A DNA stretch of 54,276 bases from Clostridiales bacterium (GTDB lineage: Bacteria > Bacillota > Clostridia > Lachnospirales > Lachnospiraceae): the NCBI GenBank assembly GCA_012520655.1, contig JAAYNW010000015.1, positions 1 to 54,276 of the forward strand, read 5' to 3'. The position numbers were made by a program, and so were the translations under genes. Under the pieces are notes generated by a model. It did not search any database, was not told the DNA's origin, and saw nothing but the letters and a program-made list of their open reading frames with translations. How positions within the stretch are numbered: position 1 is the first letter of the stretch; each line of letters starts with the position of its first letter. Of this stretch, positions 29,500-37,493 are shown one piece after another.

Positions 29500-29544
29500 A
29501 TGAAAAAGGGGGATAATGATGCCAAAATTATTAATTGTCGATGA
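29500..29544 (+). CDS. Possible 14-residue leader peptide overlapping the response regulator start
   Basis: ATG 29500 lies six bases behind GAGGAGG, the strongest ribosome binding site in this stretch, and opens a 14-codon frame that ends at 29544 inside the response-regulator gene in another frame. The regulator start (29516 or 29519) has its own GGGGG element inside this small frame. Translation of the small frame could couple to, or modulate, initiation of the regulator. Function is inferred from geometry only. Confidence 0.35.
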   Translation: MKKGDNDAKIINCR

Positions 29545-30184
29545 TGATATACATCTTCGGAAGCTGGTACTGACTTATGCGGAATTGGATGGATATCAGT
29601 GCGAGGAGGCAGAAAACGGACAGAAAGCTCTTGAAAAGGTAAATAGCAAGCAATTCGATATCGTTGTATTGGATGTCATGATGCCGGAATTAGATGGTTT
29701 TGAAACTCTGGGGGAGATACGCAAGAGAAGTCAGGTTCCGGTTATTATGTTAACCTCCCGCGGCGAGGAATATGACAAGCTGTTGGGATTTAATCTTGGG
29801 ACAGATGATTATGTGGAAAAGCCATTTAGTCCTAAGGAGCTGATGGCACGTATCGGTGCCGTACTCAGGCGCGGCGGGAAAAAGTCATGTGATAACCTTA
29901 CTTTTGGAGAGTTCTGTGTTTCGCCCGGTTCGAGAACAGTAACCGTGGGAGGAAAAGTAATTAACCTGCCGCCCAAGGAGTTTGATCTTCTGTTGTATCT
30001 TGTACAGAATGAGAGGCTTGTTCTCAGCCGGGAGCAATTACTGAATAAAGTCTGGGGATATGATTATTATGGTGATGCACGTACAGTAGATACTCATATC
30101 AAATCACTTCGGGAGCATCTGGGCGACAACAGGAGAGTGATTCAAACGGCATGGGGGGTTGGGTATAAATTTGAATATGAATAA
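29516..30184 (+). CDS. OmpR-family response regulator
   Basis: A 222-residue two-component regulator. The receiver domain (residues 1-118) has the acidic pocket VDDD, the phosphoacceptor aspartate in VVLDVMMPELDG and the lysine in YVEKPFSPKEL. The C-terminal winged helix (about 128-222) has PKEFDLLLYLVQNERLVLSR and ARTVDTHIKSLREHL, typical of OmpR/PhoB DNA binding. The two adjacent ATGs (29516, 29519) are both possible starts. The histidine kinase gene overlaps its end by 8 bp, so they form one unit. Likely targets are its own operon and the DUF362/permease genes downstream, which have an 11-bp-spaced direct repeat in front. Confidence 0.94.
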   Translation: MMPKLLIVDDDIHLRKLVLTYAELDGYQCEEAENGQKALEKVNSKQFDIVVLDVMMPELDGFETLGEIRKRSQVPVIMLTSRGEEYDKLLGFNLGTDDYVEKPFSPKELMARIGAVLRRGGKKSCDNLTFGEFCVSPGSRTVTVGGKVINLPPKEFDLLLYLVQNERLVLSREQLLNKVWGYDYYGDARTVDTHIKSLREHLGDNRRVIQTAWGVGYKFEYE

Positions 30185-31619
30185 GATGCGCAAGAAATTG
30201 CCGCTCCGCTCCAAGATAGGTGCGCGCTTATGGTTGCTCATGATGTTTTTAGTGGCACTTAGCATAGCATTTATGTGGGTTGTGCAGATATTTCTGTTCG
30301 AGCGGAATTTTGTAGATTCCACAGTCAATGAAGTACAAGGCCGATTACAGCCGATTATAGAAAATATAAAAACAAAAGATCTTGCCAATCATGAATGGCT
30401 GCTTTCCTCGCTAAGCAAGTCTACTAACGGAAAAATGATGTTAATTGATGCCGACGGGGAGTTGATTGCGCTTTACAGTCTGGGGTATAGGTTGCAAAAG
30501 GAGGTCTCGTCGGATTTTATATGCGGATTTCTATATAGCTTGGAGCACAGTGAAGAATATCAGCAGATTTTGGAGGGGAAACCATACCACAAGATCAATC
30601 GAGATAGGTTCGAACCGTTAGTGCTTGAAATCGGAATTCCGGTAGTGTACGAGAATCGTCAGGCTTTGATTGTCTTGTACCACTCAATGGATCAACTGCA
30701 TACGGTGCTTGGAATCAACCGGAGTCAGCTTGTAACGCTGAGCGTAATATTGTCACTTTCTGCCGCTATGCTGGCGGCACTGCTGTCACGCTATTTTGTG
30801 AAGCCGATTCGCATAATAAAAAATACGGTAGACAAACTTGCGAAGGGCGAATTAACCGCAACCTCAGGACTCTCGCTGAATGATGAACTCGGGCAATTAT
30901 CCGATTCGGTGGACGAGCTTAGTCAGGCGCTCCAGCGAGTGGATGTTCTCCGCAAAGAGGTTATCGCCAATGTCTCCCACGAGTTACGCTCACCACTGGC
31001 CCTTATCAGAGGGTATGCCGAAATGGTACGGGACATCAACTGGAAAAATGATCAAAAGCGCAACGAAGACCTGAATCTTATCATACAGGAATCCGGTCGA
31101 ATGAGCGAGATGGTCAGCGATATCATGGATTATTCTCAGTTGCAGGCCGGATATATTCAATTAAAAAGGGACTGGTATAATCTGTATGAGATTGTTGAAG
31201 CGGAGGTGGCTCATTGTGAACAAGGCGCCGCTCAGTATGGTATTATGATTCGGCTGGAGAGTGCCGGGAAGGATATTTCCGTTAATGCGGATGCGATGAA
31301 AATCTGTCAGGTAATGAGGAATCTATTGAATAATGCTATTAATCATACCGCGGATGGTGGAATTATTTCCGTAGAGATTAAGAGATCGGACGACAGGATA
31401 CGGGTGTCTGTTGCTAATCCGGGTGAACCGATTCCTGAAGAGGACAGGGCAATTATATGGGAAAGATATCAGTGCGGTCAACATCATGGCGGACGTAAAA
31501 AAGGAACCGGTATCGGGCTTTCTATTGTCAGTACGTTTTTAAAGGCTCATGGCATGGAGTATGGTGTAGCCTGTGAAGATTCTTTAACCACTTTTTGGTT
31601 TGAATACATATGTCAATAA
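30177..31619 (+). CDS. Sensor histidine kinase
   Basis: A 480-residue membrane kinase, partner of the overlapping response regulator. A first membrane segment (about residues 16-42) and a second (about 178-202, VILSLSAAMLAALLS) flank an extracellular sensor of about 135 residues. HAMP follows (about 203-255), then HisKA with NVSHELRSPLALIRGYAEM (phosphoacceptor H) and HATPase_c with N-box MRNLLNNAINHT and G-box GTGIGLSIV. The G1 box is VANPGEPIPEED, lacking the usual DxGxGI but similar to VanS-like kinases. ATG 30177 sits in an ATGAATAA overlap; a TTG at 30159 is an alternative. The signal sensed is unknown. Confidence 0.93.
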   Translation: MNKMRKKLPLRSKIGARLWLLMMFLVALSIAFMWVVQIFLFERNFVDSTVNEVQGRLQPIIENIKTKDLANHEWLLSSLSKSTNGKMMLIDADGELIALYSLGYRLQKEVSSDFICGFLYSLEHSEEYQQILEGKPYHKINRDRFEPLVLEIGIPVVYENRQALIVLYHSMDQLHTVLGINRSQLVTLSVILSLSAAMLAALLSRYFVKPIRIIKNTVDKLAKGELTATSGLSLNDELGQLSDSVDELSQALQRVDVLRKEVIANVSHELRSPLALIRGYAEMVRDINWKNDQKRNEDLNLIIQESGRMSEMVSDIMDYSQLQAGYIQLKRDWYNLYEIVEAEVAHCEQGAAQYGIMIRLESAGKDISVNADAMKICQVMRNLLNNAINHTADGGIISVEIKRSDDRIRVSVANPGEPIPEEDRAIIWERYQCGQHHGGRKKGTGIGLSIVSTFLKAHGMEYGVACEDSLTTFWFEYICQ

Positions 31620-31669
31620 GTATTAATTTATTTTCATATATAATATATTTTCATATAAATCTACCTTTT

Positions 31670-31691
31670 TTCTCACAAATTTCTCACATTT
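31670..31691 (+). promoter_or_regulatory. 11-bp-spaced direct repeat, candidate response-regulator site
   Basis: TTCTCACAAAT (31670-31680) is followed immediately by TTCTCACATTT (31681-31691). A direct repeat with an 11-bp period, one helical turn, is the standard site form for OmpR/PhoB-family dimers. It lies between the two-component genes and the DUF362 lipoprotein gene. Seen directly; the assignment to the upstream regulator is inferred. Confidence 0.5.
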
Positions 31692-31776
31692 AGAATTTAA
31701 TTTTTATTTATCAATATTAATTTTTATATGGAGAAATATATTCTGTAAAAAAGGATAATTATGGAGGGTGTGAGAT

Positions 31777-32832
31777 ATGAAAATGAAAAGAGCGATTGGC
31801 TTTGCTTTGATACTTATGACAGCATTTTTTCTCGTAGCATGCGGTAATGCGCAGGGCAGCAGTAATGAAGTCGATGTGGAAGCGGAAAGTACAGAAGTAA
31901 AAAGTACAGAAGTAGAAAAACCGGATGCGGAGAGTTCGGAAGAGGCAACACAATTACCGGAGGAAACACCAAAAGTTTATATGACAACCGATATCAGCCC
32001 GGAAGGTCTGATGGCGGTTTATGAAGCCATGGGCTGGACACCGGAAGGAAAGGTCGCCGTGAAGCTTAGTACAGGCGAGCCTCCTGCAAGCAACTATCTG
32101 GAGCCGGAGCTGATTAAAGACCTGGTGCAGTCCGTGGATGGTACGATTGTGGAATGTAACACCGCGTATGGCGGTTCTCGCGGCGAAACAGCCATGCATA
32201 TGCAGGTAGCAAAGGATCATGGATTTACGGATATTGCGGAAGTAGATATTATGGATGCTGATGGATCGATAAGCCTTCCGGTAAATGGTGGAACTCATCT
32301 GAAAGAAGATCTTGTAGGTGCTCACTTTGCAAATTACGATTCTTTTCTTATACTTTCTCATTTTAAAGGGCATGAGATGGCCGGTTTCGGAGGAGCCATT
32401 AAAAATATATCTATAGGAATAGGTTCAAAAGAAGGAAAATGTCTGATACATACCGCCGGCAAGAGCAATACAAGCATGTGGGGCGGGGATCAGGATGACT
32501 TCCTGGAATCGATGGCCGAGGCCGGTAAGGCTGTTTCAGATAGTTTGCGAAACGGAAAAAATATTGCATATATAAACGTTATGAACAGGATTAGTATAGA
32601 CTGCGATTGCAATGGAAGACCTGCTGAACCGGATATTCACGATATCGGGATTCTGGCTTCGACTGACCCGGTGGCGCTTGATCAGGCATGCATCGATTTT
32701 GTATATGCTGCGGAAGGCAGAGAAACCCTTGTAAACAGAATTGAGCTGAAAAATGGACTTCATACGTTGGAGAGTGCAGAAGAAATCGGACTTGGCAGTC
32801 GTAAGTATGAATTGGTGAATACTGATGATTGA
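31777..32832 (+). CDS. DUF362 domain lipoprotein
   Basis: A 351-residue exported lipoprotein. The signal sequence ends in a lipobox LVAC with the lipidated C22, followed by an acidic Ser/Glu linker to about residue 65. The rest is a DUF362 domain: KVAVKLSTGE, ECNTAYGGSRGETAMHMQVAKDHG, ILSHFKGHEMAGFGGAIKNISIG and ASTDPVALDQACIDFVY. Many DUF362 proteins carry 4Fe-4S ferredoxin motifs; this one has none, though C-D-C (about 287-289) and histidines in the ILSHFKGHEMAG stretch remain. The start has GGAGGGTG upstream. Its stop overlaps the permease start by 8 bp, so the two are tightly coupled. Function unknown; membrane-face metal or cofactor handling is a guess. Confidence 0.85.
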   Translation: MKMKRAIGFALILMTAFFLVACGNAQGSSNEVDVEAESTEVKSTEVEKPDAESSEEATQLPEETPKVYMTTDISPEGLMAVYEAMGWTPEGKVAVKLSTGEPPASNYLEPELIKDLVQSVDGTIVECNTAYGGSRGETAMHMQVAKDHGFTDIAEVDIMDADGSISLPVNGGTHLKEDLVGAHFANYDSFLILSHFKGHEMAGFGGAIKNISIGIGSKEGKCLIHTAGKSNTSMWGGDQDDFLESMAEAGKAVSDSLRNGKNIAYINVMNRISIDCDCNGRPAEPDIHDIGILASTDPVALDQACIDFVYAAEGRETLVNRIELKNGLHTLESAEEIGLGSRKYELVNTDD

Positions 32833-33721
32833 TATATTGCGTCGGGAATTTGTTTATCTATGGTATTATTTTAGTATTCAATTTGATCAGATCTTTGAAT
32901 ACTGGTTGCTGGGTATGGTTATCGGCTCGATAGTGTCTGTGTTCGGCAAAGAACGGATACATAGCTTGTTTAATAGCTTAAAGGATAAAAAACTGGGGGT
33001 ACTTGGTATTGTACCGGCATGCCTACTAGGTATAGCTTCACCAATTTGCATGTACGGAACGGTTCCGATTGCCGCATCCTTTTCGGCTAAGGGAATGAGA
33101 GACGACTGGTTGGCGGCTTTTATGATGTCATCAATATTACTCAATCCACAGCTGATTATTTATAGCGTCGCTTTAGGAACGAAAGCGTTGATTGTGCGGA
33201 TATCAACCTGCCTTCTATGTGGTGTTGTAGCAGGACTGCTGGTGCACATATTCTGCAACAGAAAATCATTTTTCAATTTTTCTTCTATTACAGAAGCAAA
33301 AAGCCGCGATACTGATCCCAATATCCTGTTGCGTTTACTTAAGAACTTCGGGAGGAATGTAAAAGCGACCGGTCTGTACTTCCTTCTGGGGCTTGTATTA
33401 TCCGCATTGTTTCAAAGATATGTACCGACAGAAGCTTTCGTGAAATTATTCGGCAACAACGAAGGATTCGGTGTGCTGATGGCCGCTACTATCGGCGTTC
33501 CGCTTTATATGTGCGGAGGTGGAACAATACCTCTCTTACAACAGTGGCTTTATGATGGGATGAGTATGGGATCAGCCGCAGCCTTTATGCTTACCGGCCC
33601 GGCTACAAAGATTACCAATTTAGGTGCCGTTAAAATTGCATTGGGTATTCGACAATTTATAATGTATTTATTATATGTGATTATTTTCGCATTCATAACG
33701 GGTCTGGCCTTAAACATTTAG
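32825..33721 (+). CDS. ArsP/DUF318-type permease
   Basis: A 298-residue inner-membrane protein of the DUF318/ArsP (YraQ) permease family, with about eight hydrophobic helices. It has the duplicated family motif: ASPICMYGTVPIAASF with SSILLNPQL in the first half, and VPLYMCGGGTIPLLQQWL with TGPATKITNLG in the second. ArsP members export trivalent organoarsenicals; others are of unknown substrate, so a thiophilic or metal-linked substrate is possible given the conserved cysteines. It starts within the end of the DUF362 lipoprotein gene (8-bp overlap), implying an obligate pair. Family firm, substrate inferred. Confidence 0.87.
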   Translation: MIDILRREFVYLWYYFSIQFDQIFEYWLLGMVIGSIVSVFGKERIHSLFNSLKDKKLGVLGIVPACLLGIASPICMYGTVPIAASFSAKGMRDDWLAAFMMSSILLNPQLIIYSVALGTKALIVRISTCLLCGVVAGLLVHIFCNRKSFFNFSSITEAKSRDTDPNILLRLLKNFGRNVKATGLYFLLGLVLSALFQRYVPTEAFVKLFGNNEGFGVLMAATIGVPLYMCGGGTIPLLQQWLYDGMSMGSAAAFMLTGPATKITNLGAVKIALGIRQFIMYLLYVIIFAFITGLALNI

Positions 33722-33838
33722 ATACCACATCTCATAATAACATGATATAATTGCATGGCATATGCCTGTACGTTGAACAGCATGTTATGGTGTATGGTAG
33801 CAGGTCTTTGTATACAATAGGAATTTGTGGAGGACAGA

Positions 33839-34978
33839 ATGAGAATAAACAGAACAAATAAGCTGGTTTTATCGGCACTATTAATGGCAATCGGAATCGT
33901 ATTGCCCTTTGTGACAATGCAGATTCCCTCAATCGGCAATATGTTATTGCCTATGCATATACCGGTTATCTTGTGCGGATTTATCTGTGGCGGGCCATAT
34001 GGGGCTATTGTAGGGTTCATACTTCCGTTATTACGGAGTGTTTTATTCGGTATGCCGCCCCTAATGCCTACAGCACTCGCTATGTCATTTGAACTTGCTG
34101 CTTATGGCTTAATATCCGGCGTATTGTATCAGAAGCTGGCAGGTAAACGGTTCGCTGTATATATGTCACTGATTGGTGCAATGATTACAGGAAGACTTGT
34201 CTGGGGAGCAGTATCTTTGGGCTTATATTCCTTACTTGGCAACACATTTACATGGAAGATATTTGCGGTGCAGGCTGTTGTTAACGCTATTCCCGGTATC
34301 GTCTTGCAATTAGTCCTGATTCCTGTGCTTGTGATTTCATTAAAGCATGTGGGGGTGGTACGACATCTTACAAAAAACGAAAAACTGGATATGAAAGCAG
34401 CATGCACAAAACGCTTTGAACCTGTACTTCTGGAAATAGATAAACTATTAAAATCAAGTAAGGATAATCTTATAATAGCTATTGACGGAAAGTCTGCCAG
34501 CGGAAAGACAACCTTGGCGCATTATCTGCAGAGCGTATATGACTGCAATCTCTTTCATATGGATGATTTTTTCTTAAGAGAAGAGCAAAAGACAGAGGAA
34601 CGTCTCAATGAGATTGGGGGTAATGTCGACTACGAAAGATTCAAGATGGAAGTAATCGATAAGCTCCTGAAGAAACAAGATGTTGAATACAGGAAATATA
34701 GCTGTAAAGATAAATGTCTGGAAAAATCATCAGAGCTTATAAAGTATAAGCGTCTTAATATTGTTGAGGGCTCTTACAGTCAGCATCCGTATTTCGGAGA
34801 TGTATATGATCTGAAGGTTTTTATGAATATTGATGATAAGTCACAGGTTGATAATATCAGAAAGCGTAACGGAGGAGAAAAGCTGGACAAATTTATACAT
34901 GAATGGATTCCAAAAGAGAATGCATATTTCAATAAATTCATTATTGAAGAAGAAAATGTAATTAATATCTGGCATTGA
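33839..34978 (+). CDS. ECF transporter S component fused to a uridine-kinase-like domain
   Basis: A 379-residue fusion. Residues 1-180 hold six hydrophobic helices of an ECF-type substrate-capture (S) component: MAIGIVLPFVTMQIPSIG, LLPMHIPVILCGFICGGPYG and FGMPPLMPTALAMSFELAAY. Residues 195-379 are a P-loop kinase of the uridine/nucleoside kinase group with Walker A GKSASGKTT (217-225), the FHMDDFF acidic motif and NIVEGSYSQHP. The likely role is to take up a vitamin- or nucleoside-like molecule with the shared ECF energising module and trap it by phosphorylation. The start at 33839 has GGAGGA upstream. The substrate cannot be read from sequence. It follows the ArsP-like gene by 117 bp and may share its transcript. 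Confidence 0.85.
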   Translation: MRINRTNKLVLSALLMAIGIVLPFVTMQIPSIGNMLLPMHIPVILCGFICGGPYGAIVGFILPLLRSVLFGMPPLMPTALAMSFELAAYGLISGVLYQKLAGKRFAVYMSLIGAMITGRLVWGAVSLGLYSLLGNTFTWKIFAVQAVVNAIPGIVLQLVLIPVLVISLKHVGVVRHLTKNEKLDMKAACTKRFEPVLLEIDKLLKSSKDNLIIAIDGKSASGKTTLAHYLQSVYDCNLFHMDDFFLREEQKTEERLNEIGGNVDYERFKMEVIDKLLKKQDVEYRKYSCKDKCLEKSSELIKYKRLNIVEGSYSQHPYFGDVYDLKVFMNIDDKSQVDNIRKRNGGEKLDKFIHEWIPKENAYFNKFIIEEENVINIWH

Positions 34979-35035
34979 AGCAAGTACTGTTATAATGGTT
35001 ACTCGTCGTTTATTTTATTAGGAGGTATTAGCGTT

Positions 35036-35461
35036 ATGGAAGATGAAGTAAAGATTAAAATGTACTCATTTACTGTAGATTGCATTGACCCGCATGAATT
35101 AGCAAAATTTTATGCGGCATTGCTCAAGTGGGAAGTAATGTTTATCGATGAAGACTGGTCATGTGTATACGCTCCGGGAACTAATCAGGGAGCATATCCC
35201 GGTATAGTGTTTCAGCGTAATCCCGAGTATAAACCGCCTGTGTGGCCCGGGGAACCTGAAGCTCAGCAGCAAATGGCACATTTAGACTTTGCTGTTAATG
35301 ATTTGGATAAAGCAGTTCAATATGCGGTGGTATGTGGAGCATCAATCGCAGATAAGCAATTTTCCAATGACTGGAGAGTTATGCTTGATCCCGCAGGACA
35401 TCCTTTCTGCTTATGCCAGATGAAATCAATTATGGAGAGTGCCCATTTTGCGCTGTTATAG
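35036..35461 (+). CDS. VOC (glyoxalase-like) family protein
   Basis: A 141-residue protein of the vicinal-oxygen-chelate fold, Glyoxalase_6 type. It begins with the strand SFTVDCIDPHELAKFYAALL typical of the first beta-alpha-beta-beta-beta unit, and the second unit HLDFAVNDLDKAVQYAVVCG ends in the family's MLDPAGHPFCLCQ motif. Members are metal-dependent lyases, dioxygenases, isomerases or resistance proteins; none can be chosen here. The start has AGGAGG upstream, the best site in this area. It is probably monocistronic. The C-terminal residues ESAHFALL are slightly longer than usual. Confidence 0.85.
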   Translation: MEDEVKIKMYSFTVDCIDPHELAKFYAALLKWEVMFIDEDWSCVYAPGTNQGAYPGIVFQRNPEYKPPVWPGEPEAQQQMAHLDFAVNDLDKAVQYAVVCGASIADKQFSNDWRVMLDPAGHPFCLCQMKSIMESAHFALL

Positions 35462-35539
35462 AAAATGAGAAAGTTTAGGCTGACTTACTTTTGAAAAAGA
35501 ATATTGATTAAGCGGACGATACTACGCCGTAAGTTAACG

Positions 35540-35653
35540 GAATCATATACGTATGCATTTAAAAGCTTATATAAAATAACTCCTCAAGTGTTTCGAAGAA
35601 ACCATGAGTTTCATCCAATCAAATTGAAGTGTGGATTCCGGTACTTTAATTAA
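35540..35653 (+). pseudogene. C-terminal scrap of an AraC-family regulator
   Basis: Between the VOC and hydrolase genes a 37-codon frame reads ESYTYAFKSLYKITPQVFRR then NHEFHPIKLK before a stop. This matches the last helix of AraC-type DNA-binding domains (AFKxLxGxTPxxFRR). Nothing upstream continues the domain convincingly, so only the tail survives. It is too short and lacks a start, so it is a relic. Confidence 0.65.
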
Positions 35654-35679
35654 AATTATATAATCATCTGGGAGATTTA

Positions 35680-36279
35680 ATGACTAAAAAAGAGAACAAT
35701 AATAAAATAGCCGTTATTGTATTGCATGAAATATATGGGGTAAATAAATTTATCGAAGACATTTGTGCAGAGTATCATATGCAGGGGGTTGATATATTCT
35801 GCCCCGAGATCCTGCAGGAAAGCTGCTTTCAATATTCTGAAGCGACAGAGGCTTATAATTATTTTATTAATGAAATCGGCTTTGATTATTATAGTGAAAT
35901 TGAGCAGTTACTTGAAAAGCTAAAGCTTACGTATAATAAAGTATTTATTATCGGATTCAGTGTTGGTGCAACTATTGCTTGGAGATGTTGCGAAAACAAA
36001 AAATGTGATGGAATTATTTGCTGTTATGGCTCGCGCATACGAGACTATTTGCAGGTCCAACCATCTTGTCCTGTCCTTTTACTGTTTGCCGGGCAAGATT
36101 CGTTTGATGTCGATAATGTAATAGTACAGCTTATGGAAAAATCAAATGTTGAAATATATAAGCTGCAGGCAAGTCATGGATTCATGGATAGATATTCCGA
36201 TTATTTCAACGAGGAACAAGCACAGACATCAAAAAAGTATATAAATAATTTTTTGAAAAGATACACAGAAATTGATTAA
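35680..36279 (+). CDS. Dienelactone-hydrolase-like alpha/beta hydrolase
   Basis: A 199-residue cytoplasmic hydrolase of the DLH family. VIVLHEIYGVNKFIEDI is the characteristic N-terminal loop with the conserved glutamate. The nucleophile elbow is GFSVGA with serine (S94) where classical dienelactone hydrolase has cysteine. The acid is the aspartate of FAGQDSFD and the base the histidine of QASHGFMDRYSDYF. Length is a little under the usual 230. The start at 35680 has only GGGAG upstream, acceptable for these genes. It sits among regulator fragments and has no clear partner; substrate unknown. Confidence 0.85.
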   Translation: MTKKENNNKIAVIVLHEIYGVNKFIEDICAEYHMQGVDIFCPEILQESCFQYSEATEAYNYFINEIGFDYYSEIEQLLEKLKLTYNKVFIIGFSVGATIAWRCCENKKCDGIICCYGSRIRDYLQVQPSCPVLLLFAGQDSFDVDNVIVQLMEKSNVEIYKLQASHGFMDRYSDYFNEEQAQTSKKYINNFLKRYTEID

Positions 36280-36289
36280 CCTTGCAAAC

Positions 36290-36770
36290 CTTAGCTTTCT
36301 CCCGTAAGCTTGTCGGACTTTGAGAATGTGCTTGGTATACATGCCGGATTGGATGTAAAGCTGAAGCGCGGCTTGCGGAAGCTGAGATGTAATGAGATTT
36401 ATGAGTCTTTTGAGCTGCATGATTTCATGCTGCAGGTCTTCGGGCAGGACTGCGGCACCGATTCGAATCCCCGGCATAAATGTCTTTGAAAAACTACGAA
36501 TATATATAGTGCTCTTCCTTGTATTATAGTAATGGATGGGAAGAGCATTTTTTTGATCCGAGGTCGGCGAGATAATCGTCTTCTATAATACGTACGTTGT
36601 AGCGAGAGGAGAGAACTGCGATATGCCGCTTAGTCTTTTCGTCCAGAACAAAACCGGTAGGATTCTGATGTCTTGGAACAATGTGGAAGGCTATTATTTC
36701 TCCTGATTTGAAGAGAGATTCCAGAAGTTTCAGGTCATAGCCGTCCATGGAGAGTGGAATGCCCACCATC
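36290..36770 (-). pseudogene. Remnant of a MocR/PdxR-type regulator (aminotransferase part)
   Basis: On the minus strand the region keeps the aminotransferase-like effector domain of a MocR (GntR-HTH/aminotransferase) regulator. The first frame reads GIPLSMDGYDLKLLE, HIVPRHQNPTGFVLDEKT and IIEDDYLADLGSKK. A frameshift in the A7 run at 36549-36555 moves to the frame ALPIHYYNTRKSTIYIRSFS, KTFMPGIRIGAAVLPEDLQ, which includes the PLP-binding lysine of SFSKTF. It fades out near 36290. The GntR helix-turn-helix is missing upstream: the sequence before GIPLSMDGYD (36772-36857, MSTVDFKIIRPKKSLIPYRE) has an AAGGAG site but is not a GntR domain I recognise. It was probably divergent from the aminotransferase gene to the right. 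Confidence 0.8.
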
Positions 36771-36932
36771 AGAGGTGTTGATGACGTGAGTAAACTCCCG
36801 ATACGGAATAAGACTTTTCTTCGGACGGATGATCTTGAAATCCACAGTGCTCATGGAGAAGAACGCTCCTTGTGATTGCCTATGCTTGGCAATAAAGTTG
36901 TCGGAGGTGCTGACAGGAAGGAGGAAGAAGCT

Positions 36933-37385
36933 ATGCATGAACATTACTTCCCTGAGAGCGTCCGCGGAACCGAGGCATCCCAGAGACAGCCATACTGGGA
37001 AGATATTGATGTGACGGAATGTATTGGGTGTGGAGACATTTGTGCATCTTGCGGGCGTTATGATTATTTAGACTTTAACGAGTATGCCTCTTTTGTGTTT
37101 GAACCCGGCAATTCCGGAGGACTCGTACTTCTGCAGCCTGAGAGACTGGTGGACTTTCTTGCCGGAAAAGTGCGGGAAGCCGGTGGTCGGCTGGTAGTGA
37201 ATGAGGTTACGACCGGTTTTGGGCGGACAGGCAAATGGTTTGGGCTTCAACATTATGAAGCAGGATATTTCTGTGGCTTCTCAGAACAACTTGGCTTCTT
37301 ACATCTGTATGCACCGTTGATTATCAGTCTTGAAGAGATTGACGGTTTCTGCAGTGCACTGGAACGAGTGTTGGAAGCCCCATAG
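36933..37385 (+). pseudogene. Remnant of a class III PLP-dependent aminotransferase
   Basis: ATG 36933 behind GGAAGGAGG opens a 150-codon frame. The core reads FVFEPGNSGGLVLLQPERLV then VVNEVTTGFGRTGKWFGLQH, the class III (ornithine/GABA/4-aminobutyrate type) signature around the cofactor-binding aspartate (here NEV in place of the usual DEV). The end, PLIISLEEIDGFCSALERVL, is the normal C-terminus of the family. The full enzyme needs about 400 residues: the first 150 or so and the block with the PLP lysine (between GFSEQLG and HLYAPLI) are deleted. The divergent MocR remnant suggests an old GabR/GabT- or PdxR-like regulatory pair. It cannot be active. Confidence 0.8.
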
Positions 37386-37446
37386 CGCCGTTTTCCGTGT
37401 AAAAATCTCTCCAATCTTTTTACTGCCAAATTATTGCTTGCTATTT

Positions 37447-37474
37447 TTGACAATCTGCAAATATACTGTATTAG
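37447..37474 (+). promoter_or_regulatory. Candidate promoter of the orphan response regulator
   Basis: TTGACA at 37447-37452 is followed after 16 bases by TATTAG at 37469-37474, about 20 bp ahead of the start codon at 37494, which has AAAAGGAGG upstream. The -35 box is perfect; the -10 box is moderate. Confidence 0.5.
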
Positions 37475-37493
37475 AAAAAAGGAGGTAAGTTTC

